A stretch of 64,000 nt of DNA from UBA5239 sp040391785 (GCA_040391785.1 JBEBXH010000013.1:35762-99761); one strand, 5' to 3'; counted from the first letter of the stretch, positions 36,917 to 45,138 are shown. Program-made: numbers and translations. The notes: generated from the sequence alone by a model not told the origin.

Positions 36917-37215
36917 TGTTCATGTAATGCATCCAATAAAGTTGATTCCGGTGGGGTTAGATCATAGGCGTGCGATATGTGCATGACGAATCTGGCGCCG
37001 CAATGTTTTCCCTTAAGTCGCCGTATTTTGCACGCAATGGCCGATTTTGCCCCCTGAATACATAGCCTAGGCCGTCGATCTGCCGAAAAACAAAAAATCC
37101 TGGAAAATTCACTCACCCCCCTCCTTTTTTCATGCTTTTTTGGCAATTCGTGAAACTGGATTTGACAAGATCCAGGGGGAAGCGAGTTTCACAAAGTGAA
37201 TTTTAATGAAGTCGA

Positions 37216-37362
37216 TTATGCTTTAATCGCTTCTATCTGGTTCTTCGTTTTCAGGCTGATGGCTTTCCGTTCGCCGTTGACCTGGTAACGGAAATAGTAG
37301 ATACCGCCATCTTCTTTCTGATAGATGGCCCCGATGTCGAGTTTGATTGGTTTTCTTGGCAT
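37216..37362 (-). pseudogene. Truncated phage-type tyrosine integrase (N-terminal arm-binding part)
   Basis: 48 codons from ATG 37362 with AAGGAG ten bases upstream. The product contains IGAIYQKEDGGIYYFRYQVN followed by GERKAISLKTKNQIEAIKA, the typical three-stranded N-terminal domain of phage/ICE integrases (x-Y-x-[RK]-x-x-x-IYYFRY-x-x-x-G-x-R). The frame then stops; no core-binding or catalytic R-H-R-Y region follows. It lies 116 bp from the ssrA 3' end, where an active integrase would sit. A short intact protein of another type cannot be excluded. Confidence 0.65.
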
Positions 37363-37477
37363 AATTGCTGCTCCTTTGGTAAAGGTGCCGGATTAGCCAA
37401 TATAGCCGCGTTTTCGGCAAATGAAAGCCTCAAATGGTACTGAATGGTACCTTTTGATTCTTTTTGAGGTTGAAAAA

Positions 37478-37835
37478 TGGTGGAGATGGGGGGAGTTGAA
37501 CCCCCGTGTTGAATAGCCAAACGGCAACGTCTACATGCTTGTTTCACCTTTGATTGCTTTTCGTCCGTCCGCGGGGCCGATGAACAGGGCTTGCTTTCGG
37601 ACTAGCTTCTCTGTTGTCTTGCCGGAAAACCGAAAAGCGGAGTTTTCCTGCCAGGGCGCTAGTTGACGCCTTTATCCCTTAGCACCCGTCAGGGTAAAGA
37701 CGTGGTCGGCAATTAAGCGGCCAGTGCGTACTCTTCGTTCGCAGTTATTTGTTTAATCGATGATTTACGAGGCCAACGATCATCCTCGGCATGCAGCTGA
37801 CGCAAAACATATTCAGTCGAATCCGGTACATCCCC
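37478..37835 (-). ncRNA. ssrA: Transfer-messenger RNA (tmRNA)
   Basis: 358 nt. The 5' end GGGGATG (37835-37829) pairs with CATCTCC before the encoded ACCA 3' end (37478), giving the tRNA-like acceptor stem, and a T-arm GGGGGTTCAACTCCCCC is present. The tag frame at 37742-37713 reads Ala-Asn-Glu-Glu-Tyr-Ala-Leu-Ala-Ala then TAA, ending in the usual degradation signal. It rescues stalled ribosomes with SmpB. Its 3' end is the attachment site of the neighbouring element. Confidence 0.96.
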
Positions 37836-37860
37836 AAATTCAAATATGAACACTATATAT

Positions 37861-37888
37861 AATATATCACAAAGTCCGGCAGAAGCAA
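37861..37888 (-). promoter_or_regulatory. Promoter of ssrA
   Basis: On the minus strand TTGCTT (37888-37883), 16-bp spacer, TATATT (37866-37861), about 26 bases before the mature tmRNA 5' end, leaving a short leader to be trimmed. Confidence 0.55.
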
Positions 37889-38021
37889 GTAATTCCGGGA
37901 AAATTTACTTCTTCGGCTAAGAAAAATGCGCATATCCCCCATAATATAGTCAGAATGCACTGCGTAAGTCTCTCGTATTCGCTTGTTAATGTATTTTCTG
38001 GTATATGGTCAACGTTCGCGT

Positions 38022-38156
38022 GGCGAGTTCGGCTTCGGATCGCCATGGCGGCCGCCGGACGTGGTCGCCGAGCGCTGCGGGTATGCGACCATATCCAGCT
38101 TTTACCGGCAATTCGTCAAATATGTGGGGTGTCCGCCGGGGCGTTGCCCGGGATAA
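38022..38156 (+). pseudogene. AraC-family regulator remnant (last HTH only)
   Basis: Reading plus from 38022, the frame gives DVVAERCGYATISSFYRQFV then KYVGCPPG and a stop at 38154-38156. This is the second HTH and C-terminal motif of AraC proteins (IAxxCGFxxxSxFxRxFKxxxGxSP). No upstream AraC sequence is present. It overlaps the 3' end of the LacI-type gene on the other strand by 41 bp. Confidence 0.75.
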
Positions 38157-39168
38157 TCAGCGAGGGTTTCAGCATGTGGGTGAGCTGGACCGTGCCGGGG
38201 TGCCGGAGCCGCCAGATCATCGAATCCATGGCGACCCGGCCGATGCTTTGGGTACCGATATCGATCCGCACCGGTTCCGGGTTGCAATAACTGCCGAATA
38301 CTTCCTTGTCGCCGGCCACCATTTCGATGTTCTGCGAGGGAATGAAGCCGTTGGCCATCAGTTCTGAATAAAGCGGCCAGCCCAGTGCGTTGGCTACGAA
38401 GATGCCGTCCGGACGGTTTTTCAGGCTTTTTATCTGCATGACGGCATCCTGCGCGACTTTTTTCTGGATATCCATCGGCAGGTTGACGTGGTCCATACAA
38501 TCCATGTAAATGACTTCGCAATTTACGCGGCTGATTTCCGCGGCATTGCGGAAGGCCTGTTCGCGGGTTTTCCAGTAACGGTTGAATTCATCATAATTCC
38601 GGCAGCTGATGCAGCAAAGGTTTCTGCAGCCTTTGGCGATGAGATACTGGCACGACATCAAAGCCGCCTGGGAATGGTCCGGCTGAACACGGTCGCCCCA
38701 TTCATGGGAGCCGGATTGAAGCAGCCAGATGACCGGAATATGCTTTATGCGATCCAGGAACGCATCGGGGAAGGTGCCGTTGAGGAAGAAACCATCGATC
38801 TTTTTCGGTTCCCAGAAATTGGTGATTTCGCCGGTTTTCGGCACGAATTCGATATTGATCGAAGCGCCGATGCCGCTTGCCGCTTCCGAAAGGCCGTGCA
38901 TGATTTCCTGCGCCGTATTGCCCATCGAGGCGGAGAGCCCGCCCGACCAGACCATGGCGAAGCGGGGGGATTCCTGTGCGCCCGGTTTCTTCCGGTTCAG
39001 GATTCTTTTGCGCCTTGATTCCTGGGGGACGTAGCTTTGTTCCTCCATGACCCGGTTAATCAGCGTACGGGTGTCTTCCTGGACGAATCCGCTGTTGTTC
39101 ATCACGCGCGACACGGTCGCGGTTGAAACTCCGGCGATTCTGGCAATATCTTTGATTGTGACACCCAT
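38116..39168 (-). CDS. LacI-family transcriptional regulator, cassette C
   Basis: 350 aa. The N-terminal HTH is TIKDIARIAGVSTATVSRVM with a hinge helix to about residue 60. A periplasmic-binding-like effector domain follows (IDGFFLNGTFPDAF, CQYLIAKGCRNLCCIS, DGIFVANALGWPLYSELMA). The normal family C-terminus is reached at LIIPGNA; the last residues PADTPHI are encoded by DNA antisense to the AraC remnant. The prepilin gene lies upstream on the same strand, 104 bp away. Candidate operators flank the prepilin promoter. Confidence 0.9.
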   Translation of the reverse strand: MGVTIKDIARIAGVSTATVSRVMNNSGFVQEDTRTLINRVMEEQSYVPQESRRKRILNRKKPGAQESPRFAMVWSGGLSASMGNTAQEIMHGLSEAASGIGASINIEFVPKTGEITNFWEPKKIDGFFLNGTFPDAFLDRIKHIPVIWLLQSGSHEWGDRVQPDHSQAALMSCQYLIAKGCRNLCCISCRNYDEFNRYWKTREQAFRNAAEISRVNCEVIYMDCMDHVNLPMDIQKKVAQDAVMQIKSLKNRPDGIFVANALGWPLYSELMANGFIPSQNIEMVAGDKEVFGSYCNPEPVRIDIGTQSIGRVAMDSMIWRLRHPGTVQLTHMLKPSLIIPGNAPADTPHI

Positions 39169-39272
39169 TGTATTTCAACTCCGATTTAATCTACATAACA
39201 TAACCATACTACTACAATAATCAATCTGCCTTCTGACAAATTCATCAGAGAATATGCTCAAAGGCTAATCGC

Positions 39273-39911
39273 TTACAGATTATTTTTGCACAAATTATCT
39301 TTGTTGGCCAGAATCCAAGGCTGGATGTACCAGGAAACATGCCCGTCGACAAAGAGAATATTCGAACCGCCGGAATGCCAGGTGCCAATCGCAACGGATT
39401 CAAATCTTGCGTCCGAGTAACTGCCGGACTTCAAGTTGTTGTCAAAATCGGTAATAGTCATGACCTCAGACGGTTTTCTTACTTTTTCACGTTTGATGTT
39501 TAAATTATTATTCATCGCATACAATGCATTGCTCAAACCAGGGTAGGCGGGGCACGTGCGGAACACTTTTTCCCAGCTCTCCTGAGAATGAGCCATATAA
39601 CGGCTGAACGGAGCCGTCCAGCTATACCAGCTGACAGAGCTTCCACTTACATTGTAGCTATGTCTGATCCATCCATCGTAGTCATCCGAATACTGCATGA
39701 AAGCGATACCCATTTGCTTTTGCCGCGAAACGCATCTGGTCGATGTGGCCTTTGTTCTTGCTTTCTGCAGTGCCGGCAGCAGCATGGCCGCCAGGATGGC
39801 GATGATCGCGATCACGACCAGGAGTTCAATGAGTGTGAAAAAACGCACCTTTCCCATACGAATATTTGCCGCCTGATCTTCTTTTCCCTGATTGAAAAAT
39901 AACTTTTTCAT
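39273..39911 (-). CDS. Prepilin-like H-x9-DG protein, cassette C
   Basis: 212 aa. A long 24-residue leader ends KVRF, followed by FTLIELLVVIAIIAILAAML; the residue before the +1 Phe is Phe, so Gly(-1) is missing. The C-terminus has HSGGSNILFVDGHVSW, an exact H-x9-DG. It has its own promoter and operator pair and precedes the LacI-type gene; there is no DUF4838 gene in this cassette, perhaps lost. Function unknown; export through a type II/IV pilus-like system is inferred. Confidence 0.84.
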   Translation of the reverse strand: MKKLFFNQGKEDQAANIRMGKVRFFTLIELLVVIAIIAILAAMLLPALQKARTKATSTRCVSRQKQMGIAFMQYSDDYDGWIRHSYNVSGSSVSWYSWTAPFSRYMAHSQESWEKVFRTCPAYPGLSNALYAMNNNLNIKREKVRKPSEVMTITDFDNNLKSGSYSDARFESVAIGTWHSGGSNILFVDGHVSWYIQPWILANKDNLCKNNL

Positions 39912-39932
39912 TTTTCCCTCGTTTATTGTTTT

Positions 39933-40118
39933 GTTTTCATGTAAACATGCGAATGATTTCTTCGTTTACATATAATTATACAAGGATTTTCGGATTTGTC
40001 AATCCCCTGGTTTTGTAAAAATGCGAAAAAATCATTCTCCCTGTGGTTGAAGCTATTTCGCATTGCAGGATGAGTAATAATTCTGTTTCTGTAAAGCATC
40101 TGTTGTTTACATGAAAAC
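39933..40118 (-). promoter_or_regulatory. Promoter with paired distant LacI-type operators, cassette C
   Basis: On the minus strand TTGACA (40002-39997), 16-bp spacer and TATAAT (39980-39975). GTTTTCATGTAAAC (39933-39946) lies downstream of the start site and its exact reverse complement GTTTACATGAAAAC (40105-40118) lies about 100 bp upstream of the -35. The proximal copy is part of CATGTAAACATG, a perfect-arm dyad. A third half-like CGTTTACAT is at 39963. The arrangement suits DNA looping by the downstream LacI protein. Confidence 0.65.
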
Positions 40119-40168
40119 AATGATATTGATTTCAGCGGCGAGGGGAAAAATTCAGAGATTTTCCTGCC

Positions 40169-40190
40169 GGACAGATCGGACAAGTCCGGC
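40169..40190. repeat. Period-9 GGAC repeat before the flavodoxin gene end
   Basis: GGAC at 40169 and 40178, then a degenerate CGGC at 40187, each 9 bp apart. The remaining DNA between 40119 and 40228 shows no gene. Confidence 0.45.
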
Positions 40191-40228
40191 AAGAAATTCC
40201 GTGGTTTCGATTTCCACGGCGCGGCGGG

Positions 40229-40819
40229 TTATTTGTTGAAGCGTTTGGCGACTTCGGCCACGCGGCGGCCGTAGTTCCGGGCGGTTTCGAGATCGCCCGC
40301 GCCCGGGGCTTCCGGTGCTTTGACTTCGAAACTGCACGCGATCGGGCCGATCGAGGCGGAAACGCGGTTGATGGCGTTTGCACCGGGGCCCTCGTTGCTT
40401 TTCATTGATGCGTGGTCGTTGGAGGCGCAGAGGTCGCCGACGCCGACCCAGATCATTCCCTGCTGCATGGCGAAGGTCATCAGACCCATCAGCGCATTGA
40501 ATTTGTCGCCGAAGAAATTACTGGAATTGGTGAAGCCGCCGGCGATTTTATTCTGCCAGACCTGTTTGCCCCATTTGACCACGCTCGCTTCGATGAATTT
40601 CTTCATTTCGGCGGACATGTTGCCCATGTAGGTGGGAGTGCCGAAGATCATGGCGTGGCAGCTGTCGAGGCTGTCGATATTGGCCATAGCTTCTTCGGTG
40701 GTCAGGAACAGGACCTCGACGCCCTCGGCCGAGGCCACGCCGTCGCGGACGGCTTCCGCCTGCACTTTGGTATGGCCGTACTTCGAGTAATAGACGACGG
40801 CAATTTTGATGTTGGACAT
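40229..40819 (-). CDS. WrbA-like flavodoxin-family NAD(P)H:quinone oxidoreductase
   Basis: 196 aa from ATG 40819 with AGGAGG upstream. The FMN phosphate loop is VVYYSKYGHTKVQAEA near the N-terminus. The second flavin-contact block is IFGTPTYMGNMSAEMKKFIE and the third is GGFTNSSNFFGDK. This is the WrbA/flavodoxin pattern. It probably reduces quinones with two electrons as an oxidant defence. Stand-alone gene with a good ribosome site. Confidence 0.85.
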   Translation of the reverse strand: MSNIKIAVVYYSKYGHTKVQAEAVRDGVASAEGVEVLFLTTEEAMANIDSLDSCHAMIFGTPTYMGNMSAEMKKFIEASVVKWGKQVWQNKIAGGFTNSSNFFGDKFNALMGLMTFAMQQGMIWVGVGDLCASNDHASMKSNEGPGANAINRVSASIGPIACSFEVKAPEAPGAGDLETARNYGRRVAEVAKRFNK

Positions 40820-40909
40820 AATTCTCCTCCTTCTTGGTTGATGGAGGAGAATATAATCCACATTCCGCGAAAATGCAAAAAAGTTTAGATTTGCCGCGTT
40901 GTGCCGCTG

Positions 40910-41845
40910 TTATTCCGCCGGGTCGACGAGGGCGAAGGTCAGCGTGATTTTGAACACGTCTTTGTTGCCCACGCGCATGACGGTGGAGGACTTGCCGAAG
41001 CGGGATTTCTCGGTATCCGGCAGTATGGCATCGCAGATGACCTGGTCGCCGGGAAGGACCGGGGCGAGGCTTTCCGCTTCGTCGATCGCCATGAAGAAGC
41101 CGAGCTTGTTCTGGTTCTCCGGACGGGCCAGCATGCAGGCGCAACCGGCTTGCGCGGCGATTTCGCAGAGATAGGACTCCGGCAGCGTCATGCGGTCGTC
41201 ATTCACATAGCCCTGGAAGACCGGTTCATTGGCGGTGATATTTTTGATCGAGACCACGCGGGAGCCTTCGCTGCTCGCGATGTGGTCGATGAACAGGAAC
41301 GGGTAACGGTGCGGCATGTATTTCATGATGCCGTGGACGTCCTGCGCGGTGTTGGCGTCTTTGTCGTATTCGGTCCAGAGCTCCGGCATTTCGGTGGGCA
41401 GCGCGGCGGGGCGCACGGCCAGCGTCAGGATGGCCTGGCAGGTCACGCCGGATTTATTGCTGACTTTGCCGGTGACTTTGGCTTCGCCGTTGGCGATTTC
41501 ATTGACTTCGATTTCAATTTTGATGCGGTCGCCGGGGTTGTTCGGCTTGCGGAATTTGACTTTTTCCACGCGCTTCATATAGATCTCGCTGCTGCGCTGC
41601 GGATCGAGTTTGTCGGTCACGGCGAGCTGGGCGAGCTGCTTCATGGCTTCGACCTGCAGTACGCCGGGCATGATCTGGTGATTGGGGAAGTGCCCCTGGA
41701 AAAATCCTTCGTTGGTGGAGAGATTTTTCATTCCGGTGAGTTTGGTTTCGCTTTCCACCTGCACGCGATCCAGCATCAGCAACGGATTGCGGAACGGCAG
41801 AATTTTCTTGATGTCGGCAATGCCCAGGATTTTACCAGTTTCCAT
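40910..41845 (-). CDS. Tandem FabZ-like hotdog protein (3-hydroxyacyl-ACP dehydratase)
   Basis: 311 aa, twice the normal FabZ length, made of two hotdog domains. Domain 1 keeps the active site: FFQGHFPNHQIMPGVLQVEAM (catalytic His and Glu). Domain 2 starts PHRYPFLFIDHI but reads VFQGYVNDDRMTLPESYLCEI: His is replaced by Tyr and PGV is lost, so it is probably structural. It starts 6 bp after the lpxC stop. Many Bacteroidetes fuse LpxC to one FabZ; here the genes are separate but coupled. Confidence 0.85.
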   Translation of the reverse strand: METGKILGIADIKKILPFRNPLLMLDRVQVESETKLTGMKNLSTNEGFFQGHFPNHQIMPGVLQVEAMKQLAQLAVTDKLDPQRSSEIYMKRVEKVKFRKPNNPGDRIKIEIEVNEIANGEAKVTGKVSNKSGVTCQAILTLAVRPAALPTEMPELWTEYDKDANTAQDVHGIMKYMPHRYPFLFIDHIASSEGSRVVSIKNITANEPVFQGYVNDDRMTLPESYLCEIAAQAGCACMLARPENQNKLGFFMAIDEAESLAPVLPGDQVICDAILPDTEKSRFGKSSTVMRVGNKDVFKITLTFALVDPAE

Positions 41846-41851
41846 ATTATT

Positions 41852-42697
41852 TTACCCCTGTTTTTTGTTTGCTTGTTCGATCATGGCTTTGGCCATTTCC
41901 ACGTTGCTCGGGTGGCCGGGTTTGATGGCGATGACGTTGGCCTTGACCCGCTTCCCGCACAGGAAAAGGTCCCCGACGATATCCAGCATCTTGTGGCGGA
42001 CGATTTCGTCGATGAACCGCAAATCTTCCTTGCAGATGATCGCTCCGTTATGGATAATAGCCGAATTGTCGAGGCTTCCCCCCTTGCACAATCCCATTTC
42101 AAAAAGTACTTTCAAGTCCGAATAGTTGACAAACGTCCGCGCCGGCGCCAGCTCCTTCAGGAAACTCTCCTGATTGACCACCAGCGAGAGATACTGCGGA
42201 TCGTTCGGCACGCCTTTGAACGACGTGAGGCAGTTGATGCGGAATTCCTCGCACGGCGTGATAACCAGCCGGGTTTCGCCGCGCTCCACGTACAGCATTT
42301 CCGAGGCGGTCCAGTATTGAGCCTCGGCGTCCTGTTCCTCGAAACCGGCCTCCAGGATCACTTCCATGTAGGGCAGGGCGCCGCCATCGGCGATCGGCGG
42401 TTCGGGTCCGTCCATGTCCACCACGGCGTTGTCCACGCAGCACGCGTGCAGCGAAGCCATGATATGCTCGACGGTACTGACTGCGCCTTTGCCGACAGCG
42501 ATGGTGGTGCCGCGGCGGACGTCGACCACATTGGTGGCGAGCGCCGGAATCATCGGCTTATCCGCCAGGTCGACGCGGCGGAAGATGATGCCGTGGTTCG
42601 CCGGTGCCGGATTGATTTTCAGGGTTGCCCGGACTCCGGTATGCAGGGCGATGCCCGAAAGTACCGCAGTTTTCTTTAACGTACGTTGCTTTTCCAT
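41852..42697 (-). CDS. lpxC: UDP-3-O-acyl-N-acetylglucosamine deacetylase
   Basis: 281 aa. Zinc ligands are visible: His in VSTVEHIMASL, and His and Asp in VRHKMLDIVGDLFL. The catalytic His is in KPGHPSNVEMA and the general-base Glu is in VEHIM. It catalyses the committed step of lipid A synthesis, so the cell makes LPS. It is transcribed away from miaA and is followed by the tandem FabZ gene. Confidence 0.95.
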   Translation of the reverse strand: MEKQRTLKKTAVLSGIALHTGVRATLKINPAPANHGIIFRRVDLADKPMIPALATNVVDVRRGTTIAVGKGAVSTVEHIMASLHACCVDNAVVDMDGPEPPIADGGALPYMEVILEAGFEEQDAEAQYWTASEMLYVERGETRLVITPCEEFRINCLTSFKGVPNDPQYLSLVVNQESFLKELAPARTFVNYSDLKVLFEMGLCKGGSLDNSAIIHNGAIICKEDLRFIDEIVRHKMLDIVGDLFLCGKRVKANVIAIKPGHPSNVEMAKAMIEQANKKQG

Positions 42698-42793
42698 TTT
42701 TCCGCTGTAACTTAATTATTATACAAAACTTAATCACATAATATAACACGTTGTATCCAAAAGTAAAACTTTTTCGACAGCTTTTTTGGCATT

Positions 42794-43753
42794 ATGGACA
42801 AATTTGACAAAGGAATCATCATCACCGGTCCCACCGCGAGCGGCAAAACCGCGCTGGCCGTGAAACTGGCCCGGCAATTCAACGGCGAGATCATCAGCGT
42901 CGATTCGCGGCAGGTTTTTCGCGGCATGGACATCGGCACCGGCAAGGACCTGGAGGAATACGGCGACATTCCATATCATTTGATCGACGTCGCGGATCCC
43001 TCCGAAATCTATCACCTGAAACGTTTTCTGGAAGAAGCTTCCGCCGCCTTCCGGGATATTCTCCGGCGCGGCAAACTGCCGATTTTCTGCGGCGGCACCG
43101 CACTGTATCTGGACGCGATCCTGCGGCGCTATGAACTGCGGGGCGTCAAGCCCGATTTTGAGGAGCGCGACGAGCTGCGCAAACTGCCGGTCGAAGAGCT
43201 GGCGAAGCGTCTCGATCCCGCCGTGTTTGCGTCACTCTCCGCCGCGGAGCGCAGCAACAGCGAACGGCTGCTGCGGCGGCTGGAAAAATCGTCCGCGGAT
43301 GAAGTGCAAATTCCGTCGTTTCCGCCCTTCGAGCCGCTGGTGCTCGGCGTGTATTATCCACGCAGCGAAATCCACCAGCGCATCGAAAAACGCCTCGACC
43401 AGCGCCTTGACTCCGGCATGATCGACGAGATCCGCCGCCTCCACGAGCAAGGCGCCAGCTGGGAACGGCTGGAATTTTTCGGCCTCGAATACCGTATGGT
43501 GGCGCAGTTCCTGCAAGGACAGCTCGACCGCAAAACCATGCGCGACACGCTATTGGCCAAAATCCGTCAATTCGCCAAGCGCCAGGACATCTGGTTCCGC
43601 AAAATGGAACGCGAAGGTCTCAACATCTACTGGGTCGAACGCGGCGACATAAACCAAGCCAACGCCTTAGTCCGCGCATTCCTCGCCGGCGAAGCATTGC
43701 CGCCGCCCGCCCTGCGTCTGTGCAATATCCACTATGGCCCCCGCACCGATTGA
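42794..43753 (+). CDS. miaA: tRNA dimethylallyltransferase
   Basis: 319 aa. Walker A GPTASGKT lies at residues 10-17, followed by SVDSRQVFRGMDIGTGK and PYHLIDVADP, and PIFCGGTALYLDAIL. The C-terminal part is LRQFAKRQDIWFRK-like (KIRQFAKRQDIWFRKM). It adds dimethylallyl to A37 of tRNAs reading UNN codons. Divergent from lpxC with 96 bp between. Confidence 0.95.
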   Translation: MDKFDKGIIITGPTASGKTALAVKLARQFNGEIISVDSRQVFRGMDIGTGKDLEEYGDIPYHLIDVADPSEIYHLKRFLEEASAAFRDILRRGKLPIFCGGTALYLDAILRRYELRGVKPDFEERDELRKLPVEELAKRLDPAVFASLSAAERSNSERLLRRLEKSSADEVQIPSFPPFEPLVLGVYYPRSEIHQRIEKRLDQRLDSGMIDEIRRLHEQGASWERLEFFGLEYRMVAQFLQGQLDRKTMRDTLLAKIRQFAKRQDIWFRKMEREGLNIYWVERGDINQANALVRAFLAGEALPPPALRLCNIHYGPRTD

Positions 43754-43776
43754 TCTTTCGCAGAGGGAGAATGAAT

Positions 43777-43906
43777 GCGAGAGCGGCTGCGCGCCCTCTC
43801 GCGCTCTCCGCGACAGGCCGTATTGGCCTGCACCTCGGTACTTTAAAAGGGGATCCGCGAGTTTCCGACTCGCGCCAGATGGCTGCCGCCTCTGGACTCT
43901 GCCGGA
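43777..43906. repeat. Hairpin-rich dispersed repeat, copy 1
   Basis: 54 bp (43853-43906) are identical to 49261-49314, with further similarity just upstream (CTTTAAAAGGG). The repeat contains the hairpin CGCGAGT-TTCCG-ACTCGCG (43856-43874). Two more hairpins precede it: GCGAGAG/CTCTCGC (43777-43802) and CAGGCC-GTATT-GGCCTG (43814-43830). It fills most of the 298-bp gap after miaA. No protein is apparent. Confidence 0.75.
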
Positions 43907-43971
43907 GACGTTTTATTTGGCGCAGGTTTCCGGCGGGCTCGGTATTTTTGATTTTTTTTATTTTCCGGCTA

Positions 43972-44027
43972 TTGACATTTTGCCTGAATCCGATATAATA
44001 TTGATATGGTGTAAACGTTGATATCAA
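43972..44027 (+). promoter_or_regulatory. Promoter and LacI-type operator of cassette D
   Basis: TTGACA (43972-43977), 16-bp spacer, TATAAT (43994-43999). At the start site TTGATAT (44001-44007) and ATATCAA (44021-44027) form a perfect dyad around TGTAAACGTTG with the AACGTT core (44014-44019). Autoregulation by the next gene is likely. Confidence 0.75.
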
Positions 44028-44051
44028 ATTAATTTTCGGAAAGGATTATCC

Positions 44052-45119
44052 ATGCGGATAACAATGAAAGATATAGCCGTACAGGCCAATGTTTCGCTTC
44101 AAGTGGTGTCCCGGGCGTTGAGCGATAGTACCGCTTGCCGCATTTCCGCCGGGAAACGCGAGGAAATCAAGCGGATTGCCCGCGAACTCGGCTTCAAACC
44201 GAATTATGCGGCGTTGCAGTTGAGGGGGAAAAAGACCAAGACTGTAGCCATTATGAATTCCATGCCGAAAATGAATTATGACGAGAACATCCTGAAACTG
44301 ATCATGCTGTTGATTTCCGGTTTCAATGAGGTCGGCTACTCGGCTTATTGTGATACATTTACCGATGACCCGGCCAGGAATCTGGAGAATGTCAGGACGC
44401 TGATTCAACGCGGGGTTGAGCATTTTGTTTTTCTGGGTTGTCCCTTCGGGCATACGGAAATTGCCGCTGAACTGGAGAGCTACAAGATATCGTTTATCAG
44501 TACGAGCCGGGGGTTCAAGCGTTGGGCGGCAAGGGACGTTATTCGTGGTGCGGAAGCGATTTTCCGGCACCGGATATCGGTGGTCGGGGAGAACTTCAGA
44601 TTGATCTGTCATCGCAGCGAAGCAAACGAGGCAAATGAGCGGATCCATGCACTGCGGAACATATTTCCTGAGCTTAGTTCGGAGCAGATCATCGACCGTT
44701 TTGTATTTTGTGCGGAAGATATTGTTTTTGCGGAAAGTGATTACGAGCATGCCGCTTATGCGATTGGCAGCGAGGCGACCCGGCAACTGCTGGAAAGGGA
44801 GCCGAATATCGGGGCGCTCTGCTATATGACCGACATTATGGCAGTGAGCGGCGGACGTTATCTGCTTAAACAGGGCAATGAGAAATGGCGTCATATCATG
44901 CTCAGCGGCTTCGATAACAACAAGGCTTGCGTTCTTAACTTTCCGCTTCCGGTTACTTCTGTCTCATATGACCAGAAAGAGATGTCCGATTTATTGATCC
45001 GGCATGCGTTGACCGATGAGCCGTGCGAAATTTTCCAGAATCCGATTTTACATTTGAGAACTCAGGCTGAAAACCGGGACGATTATCCCCAATGGACTGA
45101 AACAATCATAGAAATATAA
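44052..45119 (+). CDS. LacI-family transcriptional regulator, cassette D
   Basis: 355 aa from ATG 44052 (AAAGGA upstream; ATG 44064 also possible). The HTH is TMKDIAVQANVSLQVVSRAL, then hinge to ~60, then a sugar-binding-type domain (RGVEHFVFLGCPFGHTEIAA, IGALCYMTDIMAVSGGRYLL, MLSGFDNNKACV). It leads LacI-prepilin-DUF4838 with gaps of 19 and 13 bp, so it probably controls its own operon through the operator upstream. Confidence 0.9.
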   Translation: MRITMKDIAVQANVSLQVVSRALSDSTACRISAGKREEIKRIARELGFKPNYAALQLRGKKTKTVAIMNSMPKMNYDENILKLIMLLISGFNEVGYSAYCDTFTDDPARNLENVRTLIQRGVEHFVFLGCPFGHTEIAAELESYKISFISTSRGFKRWAARDVIRGAEAIFRHRISVVGENFRLICHRSEANEANERIHALRNIFPELSSEQIIDRFVFCAEDIVFAESDYEHAAYAIGSEATRQLLEREPNIGALCYMTDIMAVSGGRYLLKQGNEKWRHIMLSGFDNNKACVLNFPLPVTSVSYDQKEMSDLLIRHALTDEPCEIFQNPILHLRTQAENRDDYPQWTETIIEI

Positions 45120-45138
45120 ATTCAAGGAGAACCGTGCC

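Larger units (their letters stand above)
35431..37477. mobile_element. Decayed integrative element at the 3' end of ssrA
   Basis: The segment runs from a partial copy of the ssrA 3' end (35431-35463) to the true ssrA 3' end (37478). Its 35.7-36.9 kb part is markedly AT-rich compared with both flanks. It carries a HigB/HigA-type toxin-antitoxin pair and the N-terminal stub of a tyrosine integrase directly beside ssrA. tmRNA 3' ends are well-known attachment sites. A small frame at 35608-35709 and an unconvincing 95-codon minus frame at 36859-37146 are also inside; I assign neither. Confidence 0.75.

Noticed and set aside
36859..37146. 95-codon minus frame inside the element, considered as the integrase C-terminus
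   Set aside because: No R-H-R-Y residues or typical integrase tail are visible, and no ribosome site supports it.
40901..42679. 592-codon plus-strand frame opposite the FabZ-like and lpxC genes
   Set aside because: Antisense shadow spanning two well-identified genes.
43754..44051. Coding frames through the dispersed repeat
   Set aside because: Several short frames cross it, but the two identical copies are read in unrelated contexts and contain hairpins, so a non-coding repeat is the simpler view.
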